Assembly: GCF_050003625.1 (NCBI RefSeq)
Contig: NC_134400.1
Location: forward strand, 46,613,096 to 46,677,095
DNA length: 64,000 nucleotides
Direction: 5' to 3'
DNA from: Haematobia irritans
Lineage: Eukaryota > Arthropoda > Insecta > Diptera > Muscidae
A model generated the notes under the pieces. It was not told where the DNA came from, searched no databases, and saw only the letters and a list, made by a program, of their open reading frames with translations. This document shows positions 21,176-32,287 of this stretch, one piece after another (the stretch's first letter is position 1; the number at the start of each line of letters is the position of its first letter). A program made the position numbers and the translations under genes.

Positions 21176-21961
21176 CCCTGCCAACATTTTTTGAATTTGG
21201 GGGCGCTTCTGAGAATCCCCACTACGTCGAAAACAGTCGTATACGATATCCAAAACTCCTCGGAAAAGCGCCGTCACTATTGAGAAGTTGTACCACGCCA
21301 AGTTACTACAAAAAAGTATCGCATGAGTGCAATTATTAGGAGCCCTTCTGGATACATTTAGAAGGACGCCAATAAGAGCCCCTTCAAACAATCAGACAAA
21401 GTGCATTTTAAGATAGTTGTAAAAGAATCATTGTGGTCAAGTAAAACACGATTGTTTAGATGTTTATTAATTTTATGAAACATTTATAAATTCTCATAAA
21501 TATAACATTTATACGACTATCACATCACATTTAACACATTTTTATGCATTAATAAGAGATTGATGTTGAGTTACAAGTTGTAAGTTAAATGTTGTAGCGT
21601 CTATCAGCCAGTACTTATATTCCCAATGGAGGCAGCGTGTCTGGAAAAATATTTGAAAAACTATCACTTTATTCCATTTGGAAAGTCAAAAATTGTTCAC
21701 CAATTTACTTTTCACAATTTTAACCGTAATAACTATGTTTTCAGCACTTTATTTTCGTTTTCGTTGAAATAAATTATAATAAGCCAGTTGCGCTTGGTGT
21801 TTCACAAAATATAAAATGGCTCTTGTAACAATAGTGATGGCAAAATACTTTCATGCGAATAGTGATGGCAAAATACTATCACTGTTGGCGATTGTTGCAG
21901 TGTCACTTACGAGTCTGTGGTAGCGATGAGGATGAAATGGAACATTGAAATGCTGGCAGGG
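21176..21961 (+). mobile_element. E-family element, copy E4
   Basis: A 786 bp E with CCCTGCCAACATTTT and GCTGGCAGGG ends. A second E-like end (AATGTTGGCAGGGTA) follows at once, so part of another E may have been deleted here. A minus-strand frame beginning MFEGALIGVLL (21391 leftwards) recurs in E5 with a few substitutions; it has no recognisable domain and I treat it as incidental. Confidence 0.7.
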
Positions 21962-21975
21962 AATGTTGGCAGGGT

Positions 21976-22675
21976 AATGGCAACCTACAAACGATACATT
22001 TTCAACTATCAGTTTAGTGCTTTTTCCACTATTTGAGTATTTCTTTAACTGTTTTTTGTAAAGTATTTACTCTTTTGATTTAAATTTACAATAAAATAAT
22101 TTAAAAATGTTATAAATATCGTCCAACTCAATTAAATAAAATATTTTCTGACTAAAACCAATGTGGTATTATGGTTTTTATGCTTCTTCTTCATGCTCTT
22201 AATGGCAACCTACAAACGATACATTTTCACCTGTGAGTTTAGTACTTTCTTCCCTATTTGAGTTTTTCTTTAACTATTTTCTGTAAAATATTTACTCATT
22301 TTATTACAATTTACAATAAAATAATTTAAAAATGTTACAAATTTCGTCCAACTCAATTAAATAAAATATTTTACTACTAAAACCAATATGGTATTATGGT
22401 TTTTATGCTTCTTCTTCATGCTCTAAATGGCAACCTACAAACGATACATTTTCATCTATGAGTTTAGTACTTTCTTCCCTATTTGAGTTTTCCTTTAACT
22501 ATTTTCTGTAAAATATTTACTCATTTTATTACAACTTACAATAGAATAATTTAAAAATGTTACAAATTTCGTCCAACTCAATTAAATAAAATATTTTACT
22601 ACTAAAACCAATATGGTATTATGGTTTTTATGCTTCTTCTTCATGTTCTAAATGGCAACCTACAAACGATATGGC
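21976..22675. repeat. 3 x 225 bp tandem repeat upstream of the MADF-BESS gene
   Basis: AATGGCAACCTACAAACGAT recurs at 21976, 22201, 22426 and 22651, an exact 225 bp spacing. There are three full units and a partial fourth with few differences between units. The array ends about 0.4 kb before the start codon at 23064, so it may lie in or near the promoter. Confidence 0.85.
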
Positions 22676-23063
22676 AATAGTAAGCCAACATTATGACATT
22701 TTAGTGTCAAAAGTAAAGGTATATACTTGGTGAGCAGTCGATATTTTTCGCAAACCATAATTTCTCACATGTGATTTTTGTGTTTTCGTTGGTTATTAAT
22801 GAGTGATCTTCCAAAAATAATTGACTAATTAGAAGAAAACAGTCTGGTTTTTATTCGCTAGCCGAAAATAAACACGACATTTGAGTGAGTGTGTGCTTGG
22901 CTCTACAACCCTGATTGTGTTGAGTAGTTGTAGCGTTCAACGCTAAGCGAACCCCCTACTTTTTATTGCTGTTTGGAAACCAACGATACGGTTACTCTTA
23001 TCCACTCAAAGCCAAGCAGAATCAAATCCGTATACAGTAAATATACAATTTCGTATTGTAAAC
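22676..23063 (+). promoter_or_regulatory. Probable promoter and 5' UTR of the MADF-BESS gene
   Basis: The interval between the tandem repeat and the start codon is free of recognised transposons. The start context GTAAACATGC fits the fly A/C-A-A-A/C-ATG preference. I see no TATA box or initiator I would commit to. Confidence 0.4.
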
Positions 23064-23220
23064 ATGCAAGTGAATGAACAAAATATAAAGGCAAGTGCCC
23101 GTTTGTGTGATGCCATTAAATGGCATCCCTGCCTTTATGATTCCAAATCAAAAGTGTATCAAATGAAACATGCTGTTGATGCCGCCTGGCGTTCTATAGC
23201 GAATGAATGCGAAGATACTG
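23064..23220 (+). CDS. MADF-BESS domain protein, exon 1
   Basis: First coding exon, 52 codons plus one base, of a predicted 800-residue nuclear protein. It starts MQVNEQNIKASARLCDAIKW and carries the first half of a MADF DNA-binding domain (about residues 12-52; ICDAIKWHPCLYD-type helix 1 and the AAWRSIANE helix). The exon ends GAAGATACTG at a consensus donor GTAAGT (23221). The split codon G|TT joins to exon 2 as Val53 and keeps frame, giving ECEDTVANCKFRWRVIQ, the expected run into the third MADF helix. MADF-BESS proteins are insect Myb/SANT-like transcription regulators. The exact orthologue is not identified, so no symbol is given. Confidence 0.85.
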
Positions 23221-23517
23221 GTAAGTCCCCAATACTTTCTTGCATAGATTTAGCATTTTTCTTGCGATAGTCGATTACATAGGGCTAATTATGTTGTCCT
23301 TCCCATTTATGATATCCTCAATTAAAAGCGCTCCATGTATAGGAATGAAGTTGGTTTATTTCGGTTTATGAATTCTCGTAGACTTTCAAACTGTATTTTA
23401 CAGCAGTGCATTTAAGACTACCAGAGTTGTTTTGATGGGTACATTTTAGCGAAACAGATAACACAATTATGACGGGTAACAACAGATTTGAATTTTTGGT
23501 CTTCCCAAGGCCGGTAT

Positions 23518-23871
23518 GCACCTCCAGCGAAAAATTTCATTCCCATAAGAAATGCATTGCTATTTATGCTAACGAAATTTTCGGTAGCGTTCAGTTTCGT
23601 AAGCTGGTACGCACCTCTAATGAAAATAACAGGGTTGTCAAAAGCATATTTTGGCAGCAAACATTTAATTTATTACAATCATTGTGTGCGTAAAAGTTTT
23701 AAAAGGTCTGTAGATAATAAACAATTTATTTGAGGAATATTTGGAACATATATTAACAATTTTTAAAAGCGATTAGCTGGTTTAAAATTTGTGTACACAG
23801 CCCTGTTTTTTTGTTGTAGACTTAAATAAATTTTTGCTACCGAAAATTTCGCTAGATGTGCATACCGGCCT
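23518..23871 (+). mobile_element. MITE Q1
   Basis: A 354 bp element, ends AGGCCGGTATGCACCTC and GTGCATACCGGCCT. The right flank is TAA; the left flank (CCA) is altered. Q3 is the same element in reverse, with clean TTA on both sides. Confidence 0.7.
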
Positions 23872-23985
23872 TAAGAAATAAAACTAGATGTTCGCGTATC
23901 GACTGCCTCTATGGTTGTGTGTTCACACATATGGATTCACAGCAATAACGAATTGCAATAAAATTTATTAACTCTTCGTTGCTTA

Positions 23986-24916
23986 AGGCCGGTAAGCACC
24001 TCTAGCGAAATTTTCGGTAGCAAAAATTTATTTAAGTCTACAACAAAAAAAACAGGGCTGTGTATACAAATTTTAAACCAGCTAATCGCTTTTAAAAATT
24101 GTTAATATATGTTCCAAATATTCCTCAAATAAATTGTTTATTATTTACAGACCTTTTAAAACTTTTACGCACACAATGATTGTAATAAATTAAATGTTTG
24201 CTGCCGAAATATGCTATTGACAACCCTGTTATTTTCATTAGAGGTGCGTACCAGCTAGAGGTGTGCGCGTGACACGAAATTGTCGTGACACGCGTGAATC
24301 ACGTGAGTCGTGAATAAAATCAGAAGCAACTCTCGTGAATGTGCGTGAGTGGGACTGAAATAAATATGTCGTGCGTGAGCGTGCGTGAGTAATAAAATCG
24401 GTTCGTGAATGTGCGTGAATACAATTTCTGCAAAATCACGCTCACGATAAAAATAAAGATTTAATTCTTAAAAAATAAAGATTTAATTCTTACTTATGTT
24501 AAATGAAATTGATTTAGCTGTCGAACTATATTTTATTTATAAATTTTGTTACCTTTGCTCATTCCCGGTTGGAAAATGTCGTGAGTCTCGTGAATTTGTC
24601 GTGAGTCACTGGAATTGTCATGAATCGTGCGTGAGCATGAGTCTGTGAAAGTAGTTCGTGCGTGAGCGTGCGTGAGTACTGCTTTTCATCTCGTGAATGT
24701 GCGTGAGTGTGAGTGGATACGACATTTATCGTGCGTGAGCGTGCGTGAATAAATATTTAACTCCGTGAATGTGCGTGAGTGTGAGTGAAATTTCATTCAC
24801 GCGCACACCTCTAGTACCAGCTTACGAAATTGAATGCTACCGAAAATTTCGTTAGCATAAATAGCAATGCATTTCTTATGGGAATGAAATTTTTCGCTAG
24901 AGGTGCATACCGGCCT
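23986..24916 (-). mobile_element. MITE Q2, split by R1
   Basis: A Q element (net about 365 bp) with TTA on both sides (23983-23985, 24917-24919) and AGGCCGGTA / TACCGGCCT ends, interrupted by R1 at a GTACCAGC site. The 3 bp TTA duplication supports PIF/Harbinger type. Confidence 0.75.
24256..24813. mobile_element. hAT-type element R1 built of CGTGAG/CGTGCGTGAG repeats
   Basis: A 558 bp element with TIR TAGAGGTGTGCGCGTGA / TCACGCGCACACCTCTA and a perfect 8 bp duplication GTACCAGC (24248-24255, 24814-24821). The interior is mostly degenerate CGTGAGCGTGCGTGAGT and GTGAATGTGCGTGAG units, plus a short AT-rich centre. No coding sequence. A truncated relative, R2, lies at 29065. Confidence 0.8.
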
Positions 24917-25371
24917 TTATGAGTGCAATTTTGTCTGTTAATGTCTATCGGACACTAATGTTCTATTAATTGTTCTGTTAATTTTATTTCCTTTCTCCAT
25001 CTTTTGAAATTAAATCCGTTAAATAAATAAAATGAAATATAAGTAGGAAAAAATATTTTGCATGACGGGGACATTAGACCAACCATAAATAATCAGTAAA
25101 AACATCGGTAACTAAAATATGGGAAACCTGATTGCACTGTTTGTTAAGAAAAACTCGAAAATAATATTAATTAAAAAAATGTCAATACATAGAAATCAAA
25201 AATTATTAATTTTTTTGTTTTCTAAATTATTTCATAATTGCCTTCGATAAAGTGGGTTCTATGTTCGGTTTTCGAGTTGAAAATCACTTTATTTTCGCGA
25301 TTACTTTTACAGAATTGATTACTAATAAATGAAAAAAACATATTTTCATGTATAGTTTTGCCAAAATCTAG

Positions 25372-25450
25372 GTTAGAGGTTAGGTTAGATGGCAGCCCGA
25401 TGTATCAGGTTCACTTAGACTATTCAGTCCATTGTGATATGCCAAAATCT
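25372..25450 (-). mobile_element. SINE 3' fragment
   Basis: Reverse complement of the SINE tail (GGTTAGGTTAGATGGCAGCC ... GACTATTCAGTCCATTGTGA). A P-like fragment (GGTTCTATGTTCGGTTTTCG) lies just left, near 25257. Confidence 0.6.
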
Positions 25451-25672
25451 AGACGAACAAGAAATTGCGCATCAATTCAGTCAATATTTAGAAAATTCGT
25501 TTTTGACTCTTTAAGAATTAAATGGAGAAATAATTAAATATTGGAAATTTACCTACACTGAAAAAAATCACAAATATACCTTAAATAAACACTTGTATTT
25601 TAAATAAGGAACACAGCAGCAAGATAATATTTGGTATTCTAAAGTAGTTTTTGAGATATATAACAATTTTCA

Positions 25673-26370
25673 TGGGGGGCATAGGCGCCTTGCATATAAT
25701 GGGTCATGGATTCAATCCCAGTTTCGAGCAACCACTAAAAATTTTTTCCAGCCGTGAATTATTCCCTCTCAGTAGTGCTGGTGACATTTCTGAGGAATTC
25801 AAATTTTCTATAAGTTTCACCGCAAGTAGTTTTTGAGATATATATCAATTTGCATGGGGAGCCACCGTGGTACAATGGTCAGCATGGCCGCCTTGGATAA
25901 AAAGGGTCATGGATTCAATCCCAGTTTCGAGCAACCACTTAACATTTTTTCCAGCCGTGAATTATCTCCTCTCAGTAGTGCTGGTGTCATTTCTGAGGAA
26001 TTCAAATTTTCTATAAGTTTCACCGCAAGTAGTTTTTGAGACATATATCAATTTTCATGGGGAGCCACCGTGGTACTATGGTTAGCATTGCATATAAAGG
26101 GTCATAGAATCAATCCCAGTTTCGAGCTACCACTAAAATTTTTTTTCCAGCCGTGAATTATCCCCTCTCAGTAGGGCTGGTGATATTTCTGAGGAACTCA
26201 AATTATAAGGCGGTTCGGTCTCGACTATAAAAAGGAGGCCATTGTCATTAAACTAAACATAGAATTGGACAGTGATATGAACGAAGTTCCTCACTGTGAT
26301 ATCACAACGAACTGTATTCTTAGCCTTAAGTGAACCTGAAATATCAGGCTATCACCTAACCTAATCTGGT
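25673..26370 (+). mobile_element. Three head-to-tail tRNA-SINE copies, two 3'-truncated
   Basis: The SINE head GGGAGCCACCGTGGTACAAT begins near 25856 and 26059, and a more degraded head near 25675. The first two units stop at the same point (…TTTCACCGCAAGTAG) before the next head; the third continues to the SINE tail (GTGAACCTGAAATATCAGGC ... CACCTAACC) near 26370. Unit spacing is about 182 and 203 bp. The second head keeps A-box-like and B-box-like pol III motifs, with mutations. Confidence 0.65.
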
Positions 26371-27310
26371 GCCACTTGTATACCTATACTCACAATATGC
26401 GGTGATTTTGACACCTTTGCTTAAAAATTGGGCCAGACATCGATTTTTTTGATACAGTCCCCATGTTAGACGATCCATCAATTTCACAACAGTGTCTTTG
26501 GCAATAATGCTCAGTTCGATCGACTTTAAATCTGGCATGAATATGTATTTTGGGCAAGAATACAACCCTATAGATTTCTAAAGAAATCGGTTCAGATTTA
26601 GATATAGCTCCCATATATATCTTTCGCCCGATTTGCCCTCAGAAGCTAGAGTTTTACCATGATGTGCTTTAAATGTGTGTACTAAATTTGATTGAAATCC
26701 GTACAGATTTCGATATAACTCCCGCATATATTGTTCGCCCGATGTATACTCATATGACCATAGAGGCCCTAGTTTTACTTCGATTTACGTGAAATTTTCC
26801 ACAGGGAGTAGATTTAACTTTTTAACTATGCTTGCCACCAGAGAATGAAGCCGATCCTTTTCTGTCGGCGGCGTCTAACACTAAATCCTTGTTATACAAC
26901 CAAACCTTATGCTATTGTCACACTGAGCAATTTTTTACAGAAATCAAAAAAGAATCCATCGCCACAGCCAAACCAGCTAACATTTTAAGCTCGTATTGGA
27001 TATATAACATCGTGGTAGGAGTATTTAAAAAAATTACTGTATTCATATATTTGGAAAATGGTTCTGGAAAAATGTTTGACACTCATTTTGGTCAAATATT
27101 TGCCTAGTGTAACCATAGCCTTACAATCAAATTTACATTTCATTCATACATTCTGACCGAGGATTTTGAAAAGTTGATACAGCAACTTGATATTGAATGA
27201 GTGTGGGTGAAAATTCATAGCCAAATTTGGTCAAACTCGGCTCAGATTGAACAAAGTGCCTATATATATATGTTCTCTGATTTGGGCAAATATAGCTAAA
27301 ATACCCACAT
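26371..27310 (-). mobile_element. Degenerate B-family element with L fragment
   Basis: Reverse-orientation B units (GGTTCAGATTTAGATATAGC, ATATATCTTTCGCCCGATTT) at about 26560-26815. Near 26839 an L-type hAT end (CAGAGAATGAAGCCGATCC) is inserted, and B-like sequence resumes toward 27310. Heavily decayed. Confidence 0.5.
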
Positions 27311-27643
27311 TTGGTCTTATAAAATCACCACTCGAAACTTGTTCAAATGACACAAATTTTCATATATACATACAGTTTGTCAAGAAAGTGTTTTGACAAT
27401 GGGATAAAAATTATGTTTTGTTCCAAAATTAAATATAATGAAATTTTAAAAAAATATTTTATTATGTATTTTGCAAAGTATACATACGTACACAGAATTA
27501 AAAATTTAATAAAATATTTAATATTTCAATTATTTCTAGAATTTGAAATATTTGGCAATGTCAAAAGACTTTCTTGACATACTGTATTTACAGTGCGATA
27601 AATCATAAATGTACTTTTGCGATATTCCTTAAAAATGGCTTTA

Positions 27644-28272
27644 AGCGGACCTTAGACGGTCGGATAAACCCTACGACAGAGGTTCGTCTATTTGTTGTGT
27701 GCTCGTTCAAGATTTGCCCTTACACTGCTCGAACAAATATGATGACAACGTGGAAAAATAAGATGAAGCCTAAACATAAACAATGAAGATGTATGAAAAG
27801 TTATGGGTGAAGGAATTTTTTAGTGAACAAATGAAAGCAAATAATAAAAATCCGGATATATATGACAAAACAATGATTCCGGAAATATTGCACATTTCAT
27901 AAATTACAAATTACTTGATGGATTTCAAAATACTTCTCGCCTGGTTTTACACTGAATAGAAGTGGAATTTTTCTACGTTTTTGCCACAATTCTTGTTTAG
28001 AATTATATATTTTAATTTCCCGCCAGAATTGACGATCCCTCGTTAATTTCATTGCAGAAATGTTTTTATTGTGAAAACAAATTTGTTTTTGATAATGTTT
28101 GGCGAACATCCCCTTACACCCAATGATTTGTGCCACCCAACCAGAAAAAATCAAAATTGTTTTGATTTTTTCCCAACACGTCCCCGAAACACGCGAACAT
28201 GACCTTATACTAGCGGATTTGTGGCCGCAACGTGTTGTGTCGCAGGGTTTATCCGACCGTATAAGGTGCCCT
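27644..28272 (-). mobile_element. PIF/Harbinger-type MITE 'K', copy K2
   Basis: A 629 bp element, ends AGCGGACCTTAGACGGTCGG and ACCGTATAAGGTGCCCT, TTA on both sides (27641-27643, 28273-28275). Reverse of K1. Its MADF-like frame lies on the minus strand (DRQFWREIKIYNSKQELWQ, about 27900-28055), antisense to the host MADF-BESS gene whose intron it occupies. Confidence 0.7.
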
Positions 28273-28814
28273 TTAGATTTAAATATTCCCAGATTTTTTT
28301 CTACTAACACTGTAACCGATCTAATAGCCTAGAGAAGTCTAAAACATTTTTTTGGTTCAGATTTAAATATGTGTATATGGGAAAATAAACCTTTATATAT
28401 GGCACCTGACAAATTTGAAAGATTTGAGATGGTATCGAAAATGTTCATTTATATTTTGTAGGGTATAATATACTCGGATTTTTTAACTCTTTATCAACAG
28501 CGTATACGCCGCTGAAACCAAAAATAATTCCGTAAATTCAGAATAAAATTCATTCATTAAAATTATTTCTTTAATAATTAAAGAATAGTGAAGAACTTGA
28601 AATTTTCCATAAGTAATGCAAACAATATCGCACTCTAGGTTATGATAACCCCCCTCCTATGCACCAACTATATCTAAATACGTTCCATACTGTTATTGCA
28701 ATTGGGTTAGATAAATTGTTCGAGAAACACTAGGTTTCATTTTGCCAGTGACTATCAAACTTAAAATCAACAGTGAACATAAAATTTTCTAAATATATTT
28801 ATTTGTTTATTTAA

Positions 28815-29447
28815 CCCTTTCGACCCCGAATTTTTATAGATATCGCTAAAAAAAATTGTATATTCTTAATCATGTTTAAGTCATTTAAGAAGCGTCTAGC
28901 CAAAATTTCGGGTCGCCACGTCTATTCGTTTGGGCGGTAGAGAATGTTGCCTGTGGGCAGCTTTGGGCAATTGTGGCAATAAAATGGTTTGTTTTGTAAT
29001 TATAGACGTATTATGTTTTATTGGATTTTTTACTTTTTTGTTGTTATTACAGTAGATGTATACTTAGATGTGCGCGTGAGTGAAATTTCACTTACGCTCA
29101 CGCGCATTCACGAAGAAATATTTATACTCACGCACGCCATGTGGGTAGGAATTCACGTTCACGCAAATTCACGAAATGAAAATTTATACTCGCGCACGCT
29201 CCCGCACGAACAAAGTTTATGCCTCACGTTCCTGCATGATTCACCATAATTTTCGTAATTCACAACAAATCTCGTGACTCAGGAAAATTTCCAGAACACG
29301 AGAATTGGCGTGATTCACGACAAACTTGAAGAAAACACTTGTAGCTTTCGATGCCGCTACAGTTTTATGAACAAGAACAAAAACAACGCTGACAGTGAGT
29401 CTCAAAACACAAAAAGTTGCCCACAGGCAACTTTAGGGTCGAAAGGG
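28815..29447. mobile_element. piggyBac-type MITE with nested R2 hAT fragment
   Basis: A 633 bp element with TTAA on both sides (28811-28814, 29448-29451) and ends CCCTTTCGACCC / GGGTCGAAAGGG. TTAA targets with CCC...GGG ends are the piggyBac signature. Just inside are further inverted blocks (TTGCCTGTGGGCA / TTGCCCACAGGCAA). About 29065-29325 is an R-type CGTGAG hAT fragment. Confidence 0.78.
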
Positions 29448-29503
29448 TTAAGCTATTAATTCTTATTGATCGCATTCATCAAATTAAATTTGAAATGACT
29501 TTT

Positions 29504-29746
29504 ATGCGCTTTACAGACTATCAGTTATTCCCGACGACAGTGCTCGTGTCGAACATAGCCCATATATTGTGCACATAATAAGTTAAGCCCGAAGGCATAA
29601 TCGATAGTGCGCATGTTTATGGGATCGATAACACACTTACCGATTATTTAGTCATCGCCGACAAGTCGTATCGATCCGACAGACTGTAAGATTCTTTACA
29701 AACACCGACATTCCGTCCGGAATAACTGATAGTCTGTAAAGCGCAT
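29504..29746. mobile_element. MITE 'N', 28 bp perfect TIRs
   Basis: A 243 bp element. Its 28 bp ends begin ATGCGCTTTACAGACTATCA and are exact inverted repeats. The interior has ATCGATA motifs. A diverged partial copy is at about 13409-13555. Target duplication unclear. Confidence 0.72.
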
Positions 29747-29994
29747 TATTCAAAATTCCTTATATCCGATTAAAATTCTGGAAAATTTGTTTTGAAAAAT
29801 TAGCATTTTAGGAAATTGTAAATAATGTAATCATCAACCATAGGTCTAATCCGACTATCGAAATTTGATTCGTTTGAAAATCGAATTATAACGATTAATC
29901 GATTTTTGATGTCAGTCCAAATCGACTAATCGAATTTCGTGTTAGCCCTAATCATGGTGAAAAAATATTCGAAGTGAACTCTTAAGGCCGGTAT

Positions 29995-30348
29995 GCACCT
30001 CTAGCGAAATTTTCGGTAGCAAAAATTTATTTAAGTCTACAACAAAAAAACAGAGCTGTGTACACAAATTTTAAACCAGCTAATTGCTTTTAAAAATTGT
30101 TAATATATGTTCCAAATATTCCTCAAATAAATTGTTTATTATTTACAGACCTTTTAAAACTTTTACGCACACAATGATTGTAATAAATCAAATGTTTGCT
30201 GCCAAAATATGCTTTTGACAACCCTGTTATTTTCATTAGAAGTGCGTACCAGCTTACGAAATTGAACGCTACCGAAAATTTCGTTAGCATAAATAGCAAT
30301 GCATTTCTTATGGGAATGAAATTTTTCGCTAGAGGTGCATACCGGCCT
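29995..30348 (-). mobile_element. MITE Q3
   Basis: A 354 bp complete Q with AGGCCGGTATGCACCTC / GAGGTGCATACCGGCCT ends and TTA duplication (29992-29994, 30349-30351). Nearly identical to Q1, opposite orientation. Confidence 0.78.
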
Positions 30349-30560
30349 TTAATTAAAAGGGGAATGTAGATTTGAAATCCCTTCTTGATAATACAAATGA
30401 CATTTGAAATCTGGGTAAAGTGGATTTTGGAAGTATAATGTGAATGAGGTATTATAAAAATCTTTTTCAAAATTAGAAGATCGAAACGGAAACATTTATA
30501 GTTTTTAATATAGTTATATCATGTTTGTTTTTTATCATTGTTTATCTAAACATCTCTGTA

Positions 30561-31323
30561 CCCTGCCAACATATTTTTAATTTGGGGGCGCTTCTGAGAA
30601 TCCCCACTACGTCGAAAACAGTCGTATACGATATCCAAAACTCCTCGGAAAAGCGCCGTCATTATTGAGAAGTTGTACCACGCCAAGTTACTATAAAAAA
30701 GTATCGCATGAGTGCAATTATTAGGTGCCCTTCTGGATACATCTAGAAGGACGCCAATAAGAGCCCCTTCAAACAATCAGAAAAAGTGAATTTTAAGATA
30801 GTTGTAAAAGAATCATTGTGGTCAAGTAAAACACGATTTTTTAGATGTTTATTAATTTTATTAAACATTTATAAATTCTCATAAATATAACATTTATACG
30901 ACTATCACAACACAGTTAAAATATTTTTGTGCATTAATAAAAGATTGATGTTGAGTTACAAGTTACATGTTGTAGCGTCCATCAGCCAGTTCTTTTATTC
31001 CCAAGGGAGGAAAAATATTTAAAAAAAACTATCACTTTATTCCATTTGGAAAGTAAAAAATTGTTCACCAATATACCTTTCACAATTTTAAGCGAAATAG
31101 CTATGTTTTCAGCACTTCATTATTACTAAAATAATTTATAAGAAGCTAGTTGTGCTTGGTGTTTCACAAAATATAAAATGGCTCTTGTAACAATATTGAT
31201 GGCAAAATACTTTCATGCGAATAGTGATGGCAAAATACTACCACAGTTGGCGATTGTTGCAGTGTAACTTACGAGTCGGTGGTAGCGATGAGGATGAAAT
31301 GGAACTTTGAAATGCTGACCGGG
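30561..31323 (+). mobile_element. E-family element, copy E5
   Basis: A 763 bp E with TA on both sides (30559-30560, 31324-31325), ends CCCTGCCAACAT and AAATGCTGACCGGG. It ends about 215 bp before exon 2 of the MADF-BESS gene. Confidence 0.72.
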
Positions 31324-31540
31324 TAGTTCATAGAATCATAACAATCATAAAATTCGAAAGTTTTTTTTTCCAAATTTTTAAAAAGCCAAAACGTGGATTT
31401 TTTTCGAAAGTCGTACAATTAAATTTCAAAATTTTTTTGTTTATTTTCGTATATTTGCAATGTTCATTAATTTTAAATCTTGTACATTGCTATTTGATTT
31501 ATTAATTCCATGAATTTCCATTTTCTTTCTAATTCAATAG

Positions 31541-31849
31541 TTGCTAATTGTAAATTTCGCTGGAGAGTTATACAAAAATCCTTTGCAAGGGATTATATCA
31601 AATATGGACCCAAAAACAAACATTATCTTAAGGAATATCTGGAATATTTGATACCACATGTTTCTGCCATAGATATACCCGAAAATGTTGGTAGAAATTC
31701 TGAGAGAAACAATACCACTCAACAAGAAGAGGAAGTAGAGGAGTACGAACTTGAAGAGGCCGAAGACGATGAAGAAGAAGATCGTGAGGAGAATGCAGAT
31801 GAAGAATTAGACGATTACGAGAATGAAGGGGAAGAAGATCCAGGAACAG
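31541..31849 (+). CDS. MADF-BESS domain protein, exon 2
   Basis: Residues 53-156. It starts after ...TTCTAATTCAATAG and completes the MADF domain with CKFRWRVIQKSFARDYIKYG and KEYLEYLIPHV; the K-RW and tyrosine/leucine pattern is typical of MADF helix 3. From about residue 105 it turns strongly acidic (EEEVEEYELEEAEDDEEEDR), a linker common in this family. It ends at donor GTGAGG (31850) with one codon base, which joins exon 3 as Gly156. If the donor were not used, the frame would stop 26 bases later. Confidence 0.85.
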
Positions 31850-32287
31850 GTGAGGATAATAAATTCTGTAAATAAAAATCATCAAAGATAGGCGATTTCA
31901 TAGCAATCTCTTAAAAGAAGTGTTGGTGTGAATAATAGATAAAAAATCGATTAAATTAAAACCCTCCATATAGAAGGTTGAAGTAATGTTTGATTCTCGA
32001 TTCTCATTGAAAAATTTAATCCAAACCATTAACTGTCTGGACGCTTTCGTTGATATCTCGAAAACTAGAGTTTGTCGATTGATTTGGTGTTCGATAGTAA
32101 ATCATTAAGGATGAGATCATTGCAAAATTCGAGCTTTCGGAGCAAATATATATAACGTTAGTTTAGTTTCACTCTAGACGAACGATTCGTCTCGAGACAA
32201 CTTTGAGTTTTATGAACAGGCAGTAAAGCTATTAACAGCTTATTTTAAATGAATTATTAAAAATCAACTCCTTTTCATATTTTTTAG
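31850..32287 (+). other. Intron 2 of the MADF-BESS gene
   Basis: A 438 bp intron, donor GTGAGG, acceptor CATATTTTTTAG at 32286-32287. No transposon recognised. Confidence 0.8.

Larger units (their letters stand above)
23221..31540 (+). other. Intron 1 of the MADF-BESS gene (8.3 kb)
   Basis: Donor GTAAGT at 23221; acceptor at 31539-31540 (AATTCAATAG) after a pyrimidine-rich tract. It splits the MADF domain. In order it holds Q1, Q2 with R1, a P-like fragment, SINE copies, B and L fragments, K2, a piggyBac-like MITE with R2, N, Q3 and E5. Gaps between these (24917-25250, 25446-25650, 27110-27643, 28273-28810) are AT-rich with no gene signature. Confidence 0.8.

Noticed and set aside
21044..21391. 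Minus-strand frame MFEGALIGVLL... in E4 and E5 as a transposase
   Set aside because: Repeated only because the DNA is repeated; no catalytic motif, and the E4 version crosses out of the E element.
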